Below are positions 1-5,778 of a stretch of DNA of 8,283 nt, piece after piece. The notes under the pieces are model-generated. The model was not told where the DNA came from, searched no databases, and was given only the letters and a program-made list of their open reading frames with translations. The DNA lies in NCBI GenBank assembly GCA_027323595.1, contig DAHWBL010000334.1, forward strand, positions 1 through 8,283, read 5' to 3'. The position numbers were made by a program, and so were the translations under genes. This DNA comes from Acetobacteraceae bacterium. Its GTDB lineage: Bacteria > Pseudomonadota > Alphaproteobacteria > Acetobacterales > Acetobacteraceae. The first letter of the stretch is position 1, and the number at the start of each line of letters is the position of its first letter.

Positions 1-14
1 GAATAGATAAGCCA

Positions 15-41
15 GCCCGCATCAACGATGCGGGCCTTTTT
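15..41 (+). terminator. Rho-independent terminator of a gene left of the window
   Basis: A perfect 9-bp inverted repeat (GCCCGCATC at 15-23 and GATGCGGGC at 27-35) closes on a 3-base loop AAC. One C and then five T residues (37-41) follow. The T-tract lies only on the plus-strand 3' side, so the terminator serves a plus-strand transcript entering from outside the window. The reverse side has no T-run, so it is unlikely to end epmA transcription. The upstream gene cannot be identified from the 14 bases available. Confidence 0.8.
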
Positions 42-214
42 CGATCGCCTGTCAGAAGGCATCCCGCTCCAGGAACAACGCCCGGCGCCATCGCGCTTGC
101 GGCTATCCGCTGCGACTGTGACAGGGTCGGCAGACCGTGACATGGCGGGCGCAGGCGGTGAAAAATCTTCGCCGCGTGCGCGATCCGTTCGAGGGGTGAT
201 GGCGCGCGGCGGCG
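42..214. other. Intergenic region, no credible gene
   Basis: This stretch lies between the left-edge terminator and the epmA stop codon. An open frame crosses it on the plus strand, but it starts inside the terminator stem, has no ribosome binding site and has a low-complexity Arg/Gly-rich translation. The only local structure I see is a 4-bp hairpin (GGTC 125-128 / GACC 133-136) flanked by two copies of GTGACA (118-123 and 137-142). I cannot assign it a function. No convincing terminator for epmA is visible here. Confidence 0.5.
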
Positions 215-1225
215 CTACGCCTGGCCGTCCCACAGCACGTCGCTGATCCTGGGCGCGCCCGAGGCGATCATCGCCAGCCGGTCCAGGCCCAGCGCCACGC
301 CACCGCATGGCGGCAAGCCGTGCCCGATCGCCGCCAGCAGCGCCTCGTCCATCGGCCAGGACTGACCGCCCAGGCGCGCGCGGCGGGCGCGGTCGGCCTC
401 GAAGCGGGCGCGCTGCTCATCGGCGTCGGTGAGTTCGATGTAGGCGTTGGCGAGTTCCAGCCCGCAGACGAACAGCTCGAAACGCTCGGCCACGCGCGGG
501 TCGGCGGGGTCGCGGCGGGCGAGTGCGGCCTGGGCGGCGGGGAAGTGGGTGAGGAAGGTTGGCGCCGCGCGGCCCAGGGTGGGTTCGATGTGGGTCAGCA
601 GCAGGCGGAAGAACAGGTCTTCCCACTCCTCGCCGTCGCGCAGCCTGGTGCCCGCGGCGGCGGCGAGTGCTGCGGCATCGCCGGCGGAGGCGAGCAGATC
701 GGCGTGACAGTGCCGGGCGAAGGCCTCGGCGAGGGTGATGCGCTCGGGCCGGGCGATCTGGTGGGTGATGCCCTGACAGCAGACCGTGGGCGGCAGGGTG
801 GCGCGCAGCAGGTCGGCGCATTCCTCGATCAGGTCATCCATGGTGGCGCCGGGGCGGTACCATTCCAGCATGGTGAATTCGGCGGCGTGGCGCGGCCCGG
901 CCTCATTGTTGCGCCACACCCGGGCGAGCTGAAAGATCGGCCCCGCGCCGCCGGCCAGCAGCTTTTTCATCGCGAATTCCGGGCTGGTGTGCAGGAACAG
1001 CGCCTGGCGGGTGCCATCGGCAAACACCCGCTCGGTGGCGAAGGCGGACAGATGCACCTCCTCGCCCGGCGTGGGCACGGCGTAGGCGGTTTCGACCTCG
1101 CTGTAGCCGCGCGCGGTGAAAAAGGCGCGGACCGCCTGGGTGAGCAGCGCGCGCCGGCGCAGGAACGGCAGGCGCGCGGCCAGGCGGTCCGGGTGCCAGG
1201 GCGGAGAGGGTGTGGCGTCGGTCAT
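215..1225 (-). CDS. epmA: EF-P--(R)-beta-lysine ligase EpmA (PoxA/GenX)
   Basis: Translation-factor modifying enzyme. It activates (R)-beta-lysine with ATP and transfers it to a conserved lysine of elongation factor P in the cytoplasm. The 336-residue protein is a class II lysyl-tRNA synthetase catalytic core without the N-terminal anticodon-binding domain, the hallmark of EpmA (E. coli protein 325 aa). Visible motifs are motif 1 around residues 27-54, TSPEF (80-84) in the amino-acid pocket, motif 2 from ARVWRNNEAG (101-110) to EFTMLEWYRP (116-125), ERFELFVCGLELAN in the C-terminal half, and motif 3 GVALGLDRL (309-317). A311 aligns with A298 of E. coli EpmA, a residue linked to beta-lysine selectivity, where true LysRS has Gly. 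The start at 1225 leaves a normal N-terminus, although no good Shine-Dalgarno precedes it. It is divergent from epmB and efp, a known clustering. Stop codon is TAG at 215-217. Confidence 0.95.
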   Translation of the reverse strand: MTDATPSPPWHPDRLAARLPFLRRRALLTQAVRAFFTARGYSEVETAYAVPTPGEEVHLSAFATERVFADGTRQALFLHTSPEFAMKKLLAGGAGPIFQLARVWRNNEAGPRHAAEFTMLEWYRPGATMDDLIEECADLLRATLPPTVCCQGITHQIARPERITLAEAFARHCHADLLASAGDAAALAAAAGTRLRDGEEWEDLFFRLLLTHIEPTLGRAAPTFLTHFPAAQAALARRDPADPRVAERFELFVCGLELANAYIELTDADEQRARFEADRARRARLGGQSWPMDEALLAAIGHGLPPCGGVALGLDRLAMIASGAPRISDVLWDGQA

Positions 1226-1302
1226 AGGTGGGGCGATTTGCTGCTTGTGTCTGGCGGCGGCTGATTTGCCGCGAGGGGTGCGGCGCGGTAAGCGGGCCGA
1301 CC
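1226..1302. promoter_or_regulatory. Divergent epmA/epmB-efp promoter region
   Basis: This 77-base spacer must hold the promoters for minus-strand epmA and plus-strand epmB-efp. I see no confident -35/-10 pair on either strand. It contains a near-identical direct repeat, GATTTGCTGC (1235-1244) and GATTTGCCGC (1263-1272), offset by 28 bases. The second copy overlaps a 5-bp hairpin GCGGC (1257-1261) / GCCGC (1268-1272). These could be operator sites, but that is inference from position only. Confidence 0.45.
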
Positions 1303-2406
1303 ATGCCCGATGGAATTGTTCCGGACCAGACCACCCTGCGCGATGCCGAGGCCCTGCTGCGCGCCGGGTTGATCGACGACGCCGAGGCCATCGCGGCGGT
1401 GGGCGAGGTGTATGCCATCGCCATTCCGCCGGCGCTGCGGGCGCTTATCGATGATCCGGATGGGCCGATCGGGCGACAGTTCATCCCGCATGTCGATGAG
1501 CTGACCACCGCCGCGCATGAACGCCCCGACCCGATCGGCGATGAGGCATTGTCGCCGGTGAAGGGCATCGTGCATCGCTATCCCGATCGGGCACTGCTCA
1601 AGCCGCTGCTGGCCTGCCCGGTCTATTGCCGCTTTTGTTTTCGCCGCGAGCAGGTGGGCCCCGATGGCGGGCTGCTGACCGCCGGGGAATTGCGCGCCGC
1701 GGTGGATTGGCTGGCGGCGCGGCCGGCGATCCGCGAGGTGATTTTGACCGGCGGTGAGCCGTTGCTGCTGTCGGCGCGCCGGATCGCGGAATTGCTCGGC
1801 ATGCTGGGCGAAATTCCGCATCTGGAGCTGATCCGGCTGCACAGCCGCATGCCGGTGGCCGACCCCGCGCGGGTGGACGCGGGCATGGTCGCCGCGCTTG
1901 CCGCGAGCCCCCGGCCGCTGTGGCTGGTGGTGCATGTGAACCACGCCGATGAGATCACCGCGCAGGCCGGCGCGGCGCTGCACCGGCTGCGCCGCGCCGG
2001 CATCGGGCTGCTGTCGCAGAGCGTGCTGCTGCGCGGGGTGAATGACAGGGTCGAGGCGCTCGATGATCTGTTCCGCGCGCTGCTGCGCGCCGGGGTGAAG
2101 CCATATTATCTGCACCAGCTCGACGCCGCCCCCGGCACCGCGCGGTTTCATGTGCCGATCGCGGAAGGCCGCGCCCTGCTGCGGGCCTTGCGCGGGCGGA
2201 TCAGCGGCATGGCGCTGCCGACCTACGTGCTCGATATTCCCGGCGGCGCGGGCAAGGTGCCGCTCGGGCCGGACAATCTGGATGGCGACGGTGGCGTGAT
2301 CGACCCCTGGGGCGGGCGCCACGCGCTGGCCGGCCCCGACCTGGACAGCGCCGGTCTGGCCAGCGCCGATGCGGGTCGGCTTGCCGCGCGGGACGCGCCG
2401 GGCTAG
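1303..2406 (+). CDS. epmB: EF-P beta-lysylation protein EpmB, lysine 2,3-aminomutase-like radical SAM enzyme
   Basis: Radical SAM, PLP-dependent isomerase that turns lysine into (R)-beta-lysine, the substrate EpmA attaches to EF-P. From ATG 1303 the protein has 367 residues. The [4Fe-4S] cluster motif is CPVYCRFC (C105, C109, C112). TGGEP (149-153) is the SAM-binding GGE-type motif. RLHSRMP (178-184), SQSVLLRGVND (238-248) and KPYYLHQLD (266-274) are aminomutase signatures. GGAGK ends in K318, the expected PLP Schiff-base lysine. The frame stays open to a GTG at 1228, but the extra 25 residues would be Cys/Arg-rich and unlike the family, and would run to within two bases of the epmA start, so ATG 1303 is preferred; its ribosome binding site is weak. 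A Gly/Asp/Ala-rich tail of about 45 residues follows K318, the last part of which matches nothing I know. efp starts 33 bases downstream. KamA-type free-lysine catabolism is the alternative, but the neighbours favour EpmB. Confidence 0.94.
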   Translation: MPDGIVPDQTTLRDAEALLRAGLIDDAEAIAAVGEVYAIAIPPALRALIDDPDGPIGRQFIPHVDELTTAAHERPDPIGDEALSPVKGIVHRYPDRALLKPLLACPVYCRFCFRREQVGPDGGLLTAGELRAAVDWLAARPAIREVILTGGEPLLLSARRIAELLGMLGEIPHLELIRLHSRMPVADPARVDAGMVAALAASPRPLWLVVHVNHADEITAQAGAALHRLRRAGIGLLSQSVLLRGVNDRVEALDDLFRALLRAGVKPYYLHQLDAAPGTARFHVPIAEGRALLRALRGRISGMALPTYVLDIPGGAGKVPLGPDNLDGDGGVIDPWGGRHALAGPDLDSAGLASADAGRLAARDAPG

Positions 2407-2439
2407 AGAGCCGCTCCGTTCTTTCCGAGAGTCCCAGAT

Positions 2440-3006
2440 ATGAAACAGCAGGCGAACCTGATCCGTGCCGGCCAGGTCATCGAGCATGACGGCCGACGCT
2501 GGACCGTGCTGAAGCAGCAGATCATCACCCCCGGCAAGGGGGGCGCGTTCATCCAGGTGGAGATGCGCGATCTCAAGACCGGCAACAAGACCAACGAGCG
2601 CTGGCGCACCGCCGACACGGTCGAGCGGCTGCAGACCGACGAGAAGGAATTCACCTATTCCTACACCGACGGCGACAATCTGGTGCTGATGGATGGCGAG
2701 ACGTTCGAGCAATCGATGATCCCGGCCGAATTGCTGGGCGAGGCGCTGCCGTTCCTGCAGGACAACATGAAGCTGGTGGTCGATCTGGTCGAAGGCGACC
2801 CGGTGGGGGTGCATCTGCCCTCGACCGTGGTGCTGGAGATCGTCGAGGCCGATCCGGTGACCAAGGGGCAGACCGCGACATCGTCGTACAAGCCGGCGAA
2901 ATTGTCGAACGGGGTGAAGACCATGGTGCCGCCCTTCATCGAGACCGGTGAGCGCATCGTGGTGCGCACCGAGGACGCCACCTATGTCGAGCGGGCCAAG
3001 GGCTGA
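2440..3006 (+). CDS. efp: Translation elongation factor P (EF-P)
   Basis: EF-P binds ribosomes stalled between the P and E sites at consecutive prolines and restores peptide bond formation. The 188-residue length is standard. Domain I (about 1-64) has the KOW-like fold with the exposed loop TPGKGGAF (30-37), in which K33 corresponds to E. coli K34, the residue that receives beta-lysine. Two OB-type domains follow (about 65-128 and 130-187). The last carries the family signature region with TGERIVVRTEDATYVERA near the end. A modest GAGAG (2427-2431) lies 8 bases before the ATG. Placement right after epmB and divergent from epmA gives substrate and both modifying enzymes in one locus. The hydroxylase EpmC is not in this window. 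Confidence 0.98.
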   Translation: MKQQANLIRAGQVIEHDGRRWTVLKQQIITPGKGGAFIQVEMRDLKTGNKTNERWRTADTVERLQTDEKEFTYSYTDGDNLVLMDGETFEQSMIPAELLGEALPFLQDNMKLVVDLVEGDPVGVHLPSTVVLEIVEADPVTKGQTATSSYKPAKLSNGVKTMVPPFIETGERIVVRTEDATYVERAKG

Positions 3007-3026
3007 GCCGGTTAGCAATTTCATGC

Positions 3027-3031
3027 AAGGA
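3027..3031 (+). promoter_or_regulatory. Ribosome binding site of suhB
   Basis: AAGGA sits 8 bases before ATG 3040, in the 33-base efp-suhB spacer. It fixes the start of the monophosphatase reading frame. The spacer shows no terminator hairpin, so efp and suhB are probably co-transcribed. Confidence 0.7.
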
Positions 3032-3039
3032 TCGACGCG

Positions 3040-3867
3040 ATGACGGTGCGGCAGTCGCCCCATGTGTCGGTGATGGCCGCCGCGGCGCAGAAGGCCGCGC
3101 GGCGGCTGCTGCGCGACTTCACCGAGGTCGAGCAGTTGCAGGTGAGCATGAAGGGGCCTGGCGATTTCGTCAGCCAGGCCGATCTGCGCGCCGAGCAGAC
3201 CCTGCGCGAGGAACTCTCCCGCGCGCGGCCCGGCTACGCTTTCCTGATGGAGGAGAGCGGGGCGTCGGGCGGCGACAACTGGTCGTGGCGCTGGATCGTC
3301 GATCCGCTGGACGGCACCACCAATTTCCTGCACGGCATCCCGCACTGGGCGATCTCGATCGCGCTGGAAAAGCGGCTGGCCGATGGCACCGGCGAGCTGG
3401 TCGCCGGCATCGTCTACAACCCGGTCAATGACGAGATGTTCTGGGGCGAGAAGGGTGCCGGCAGCTTCGTGAACGGGCAGCGTCTGCGCGTGTCGGCCCG
3501 ACGCGAGATGAAGGATGCGCTGCTGGCCACCGGCATCCCGTTCGCAGCGGTAGCGCCGCAGCGCCGGCTCGCCTTCGCCCGCACGCTCGGCACGCTGATG
3601 CCGCAGGTGGCCGGCATCCGTCGGTTCGGCTCGGCCGCCCTCGATCTGGCCTGGGTGGCGGCCGGGCGATATGACGGGTTCTGGGAACTGGGGCTGAACA
3701 GCTGGGATTATGCCGCCGGGCTGATCCTGGTGCGCGAGGCCGGCGGCTTTGTCACCAACCCCGATGGCGGGCTGGCGGTCGAGGGGGATCTGGTGGCCGG
3801 CAACACCCATCTGCATGGGCGGCTGCGCGAGATCGTCGCTGATGGGATCACCGCCGGACGCGGGTGA
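3040..3867 (+). CDS. suhB: Inositol-1-monophosphatase family protein (SuhB-like)
   Basis: Mg2+-dependent, Li+-sensitive-type sugar or inositol phosphate phosphatase, predicted cytoplasmic, 275 residues (E. coli SuhB 267). Metal-site motifs are all present: KGPGDFVSQAD (38-48), EES (71-73), DPLDGTTNF (88-96) with the two catalytic Asp residues D88 and D91, and WDYAAG (222-227) with the third metal ligand D223. GSAALDLAWVAAGRYDGFWE (197-216) is the usual substrate-side segment. A clear SD at 3027-3031 supports the start. In E. coli, SuhB also takes part in rRNA antitermination with Nus factors; linkage to efp would fit a link with translation, but this is inference. The true substrate cannot be told from sequence (myo-inositol 1-phosphate, or another polyol phosphate). 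Confidence 0.92.
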   Translation: MTVRQSPHVSVMAAAAQKAARRLLRDFTEVEQLQVSMKGPGDFVSQADLRAEQTLREELSRARPGYAFLMEESGASGGDNWSWRWIVDPLDGTTNFLHGIPHWAISIALEKRLADGTGELVAGIVYNPVNDEMFWGEKGAGSFVNGQRLRVSARREMKDALLATGIPFAAVAPQRRLAFARTLGTLMPQVAGIRRFGSAALDLAWVAAGRYDGFWELGLNSWDYAAGLILVREAGGFVTNPDGGLAVEGDLVAGNTHLHGRLREIVADGITAGRG

Positions 3868-3936
3868 GGCGATCGGTCGCGTTGAGGTCGGGCGACGGCT
3901 CGGTTAAGGTCTTTGGCGGCTGGGGTTTTGTCGGTC

Positions 3937-4602
3937 ATGCGCCATCCAATTTCCAGGTTGATCCTTCTCGCCGCGATGCTGGCCCCGACGGGGCTCGCGG
4001 CGCAGGTCAGCGTCAATCCCGGCGCACTCGACCAGTTGGCGCCGGCGCGCCCGGTACGCCCCGCGCGACCGGTGGTGAGCCCGACTGCCGCTCCCGCGCC
4101 ACCGGCCGCCCCGGCTGTCGCGGCCGAGCCGCCGGTGGTTCCCGCCGCGCCGCCGAACCCGCCGTTGCTGCCGCCGCCGAACTATGCGGTGCCGATGCGC
4201 GACGACCCGCCTCCCCCGCCGCCGGTGGTGGTGGACAAGGCCATTGGCGTGGTGCACCCGATCGATCGCGGCATGCGTATCACTTTCGGCCCGGGCAGTG
4301 CTGATCTGAACCACGCGACCGAGGGCGCGCTACACGCCGTCGCGCAGGCGGCATTGTCGGCGACCAACCAGCCGGTCAATCTGCTGGCCTACGCCCCCGG
4401 CCCACCCGAGGACCCGTCCACGCCGCGCCGGCTGGCGCTGGCACGTGGGCTCGCCGCGCGGGCGGTGCTGATCAATCTTGGCGTCGCCTCGACCCGGATC
4501 TATGTGCGCACCAATGCGCCGAGCCTGGGGCCGGACGGGCCGGCCGACCGGCTGGACGCCATCCTCGGGCCGCTCAGCTCCCCGGAGGCTCCGCCGAAAT
4601 GA
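3937..4602 (+). CDS. Exported Pro/Ala-rich protein with a degenerate OmpA-like domain
   Basis: Predicted periplasmic protein of 221 residues, function unknown. Residues 1-22 form a signal peptide (Arg at 2 and 7, hydrophobic core, GLAA before Q23). Residues about 38-97 are low complexity, rich in Pro, Ala and Val, with a PPPPPP run at 91-96. Residues about 103-195 resemble an OmpA/MotB C-terminal fold: ITFGPGSADLN (114-124), VNLLAYAPG (147-155), RRLALARGLAARAVLINLGV (164-183). The diaminopimelate-binding Asp of real OmpA domains is replaced (AYAPG where OmpA has a TD motif), while the Arg of the LSxxRA motif seems kept as R170, so peptidoglycan binding is doubtful. ATG 3937 is chosen because it starts the signal peptide directly; an in-frame TTG at 3913 would bury it. 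The stop overlaps the next start (ATGA, 4599-4602), so it is translationally coupled to the channel gene and probably works with it. Confidence 0.78.
   Translation: MRHPISRLILLAAMLAPTGLAAQVSVNPGALDQLAPARPVRPARPVVSPTAAPAPPAAPAVAAEPPVVPAAPPNPPLLPPPNYAVPMRDDPPPPPPVVVDKAIGVVHPIDRGMRITFGPGSADLNHATEGALHAVAQAALSATNQPVNLLAYAPGPPEDPSTPRRLALARGLAARAVLINLGVASTRIYVRTNAPSLGPDGPADRLDAILGPLSSPEAPPK
4584..4588 (+). promoter_or_regulatory. Ribosome binding site of the MotA/ExbB-like gene
   Basis: GGAGG lies 10 bases before ATG 4599, inside the end of the preceding gene. It is one of the best SD sequences in the window. With the ATGA overlap it indicates efficient, coupled translation of the channel subunit. 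Confidence 0.7.
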
Positions 4603-5738
4603 CCCAGCCCGCCCGCTACCTTTTCCGGATGCTGCTGTTCCTGGTGGCGGTGCTGGGGGTAGCGGCGATGCTGTCGCCGGTGCTGATCGGCGCGTTCGAC
4701 AATAACCGGCCGCTGAACGGGCTGATCGGGCTGGTGCTGCTGCTGGGCATCGGCTGGAACCTGCGCCAGGTGATCAGCCTGCGCCGCGAGGTCGGCTGGC
4801 TCGAAGGCTTCCAGCAGGGGCGCGCGCACGCCGGCCCGCTGCCCACCCCGCGGCTGCTGGCACCGATGGCCAGCATGCTGGCCGCGCGCACCGGACGCAC
4901 CCAGGACGGGGGCGAGCGTTTCACCCTGTCGGCCACCGTCGCGCGCTCGCTGCTGGACAGCCTGGCGAGCCGGCTGGACGAGAGCCGCGAATTGTCGCGC
5001 TACATGACCGGGCTGCTGATTTTCCTTGGCCTGCTCGGCACTTTCTGGGGATTGCTGCTGACGGTCTCCTCGATCGCCGATGTGATCGGCGGCATGTCGG
5101 TGGGGTCGGCCGATGTCGGCGCGATGTTCGAGCAGTTGAAATCCGGCCTCGCGCGGCCGCTGCACGGCATGGGCACGGCGTTTTCCTCGTCGATGTTCGG
5201 GCTATCTGGCGCGCTGGTGCTGGGGTTTCTCGATCTGACCGCCGGACAGGCGCAGAACCGGTTTTTCAACGAGCTGGAGGAATGGCTGGCAAGCCTCACC
5301 CGGCTCGCCTCGGGAGCGCTCGGCGAGGGCGAGGGGTCGATGCCGGCCTATGTGCAGGCGCTGCTGGAACAAACCGCCGAGAACATGGAAAATCTCCAGG
5401 CGATCCTGGGCCGTGGCGAGGAGCGCACGGCCCAGGCCAACCAGGCGATGATGGCGCTGACCGAGCGGCTGTCGCTGCTGGCCGAGACGATGCGCGCCAA
5501 TCAACAATTGATGCTGCGCATCGCCGAAACCCAGACTCAGCTCACCCCGGCGCTGCAACGCATCGCCACCATCAGCGACGGCGGCGGGCAGACGCATCTG
5601 CGCAACATCGAAAATCTGTTGCAGCGACTGCTGACCGACAGCGAGCAGGGGCGCAGCCACAGCACCGCGGAATTGCGCAACGAAATTCGCGTGCTGACAC
5701 GCACGCTCGCCGCGATCGCTGAACAGCCCAAGGCATGA
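4599..5738 (+). CDS. MotA/TolQ/ExbB-type proton channel subunit with long cytoplasmic tail
   Basis: Predicted inner-membrane stator subunit of a proton-driven motor, 379 residues. Hydrophobic segments: TM1 about 9-32, TM2 about 39-58, TM3 136-160 and TM4 190-212. TM3-TM4 are the MotA/TolQ/ExbB core, with GLLGTFWGLLLT (144-155) and HGMGTAFSSSMFGLSGALVLG (189-209) as the recognisable motifs. The TM2-TM3 loop (about 60-133) and the region after 213 should be cytoplasmic. Residues about 215-379 are Leu/Ala/Glu/Gln-rich and look helical (coiled coil likely around 250-320 and 335-375), much longer than in ExbB or TolQ. Its start overlaps the upstream stop (ATGA) and its MotB-like partner begins 40 bases downstream. 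The four-TM layout is MotA-like, but no flagellar genes are nearby, so I do not call it motA. A tail of this kind is also known from ZorA of the Zorya defence system, without the other Zorya genes here. Confidence 0.92.
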   Translation: MTQPARYLFRMLLFLVAVLGVAAMLSPVLIGAFDNNRPLNGLIGLVLLLGIGWNLRQVISLRREVGWLEGFQQGRAHAGPLPTPRLLAPMASMLAARTGRTQDGGERFTLSATVARSLLDSLASRLDESRELSRYMTGLLIFLGLLGTFWGLLLTVSSIADVIGGMSVGSADVGAMFEQLKSGLARPLHGMGTAFSSSMFGLSGALVLGFLDLTAGQAQNRFFNELEEWLASLTRLASGALGEGEGSMPAYVQALLEQTAENMENLQAILGRGEERTAQANQAMMALTERLSLLAETMRANQQLMLRIAETQTQLTPALQRIATISDGGGQTHLRNIENLLQRLLTDSEQGRSHSTAELRNEIRVLTRTLAAIAEQPKA

Positions 5739-5778
5739 CCGCGATGCGCGGCATCGGCGATGAACGGGGCGACGTCTG

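Noticed and set aside
146..178. Weak inverted repeat GGCG...CGCC around a run of A (T on the minus strand) as an epmA terminator.
   Set aside because: The T-run would be in the loop instead of after the stem, and the stem is only four base pairs.
28..246. Small 72-codon plus-strand frame at the left end.
   Set aside because: It starts inside the stem of the terminator, has no SD and overlaps the epmA 3' end. Low-complexity Arg/Gly/Ala sequence.
320..1264. 314-codon plus-strand frame across epmA.
   Set aside because: Antisense to a clear class II synthetase-like gene; Gly/Ala/Arg/Gln-rich with no recognisable motif.
1228..1302. N-terminal extension of EpmB from the GTG at 1228.
   Set aside because: The 25 extra residues are Cys/Arg-rich and unlike the family, and would fill the whole divergent promoter spacer.
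1222..3816. Open frame of 864 codons on the minus strand, running antisense through epmB, efp and suhB and their spacers.
   Set aside because: It is the usual antisense shadow of GC3-rich genes. The translation is His/Gln/Arg/Pro-rich without any domain, while the opposite strand has three complete proteins with catalytic motifs.
3876..3896. Hairpin GTCGC/GCGAC after the suhB stop as a terminator.
   Set aside because: Only a 5-bp stem with an 11-base loop and no T-tract.
3882..3909. Possible promoter TTGAGG - 16 bases - TTAAGG before the motor operon.
   Set aside because: The -10 match is poor and the spacer is short; the 69-base gap could simply be crossed by read-through from suhB.
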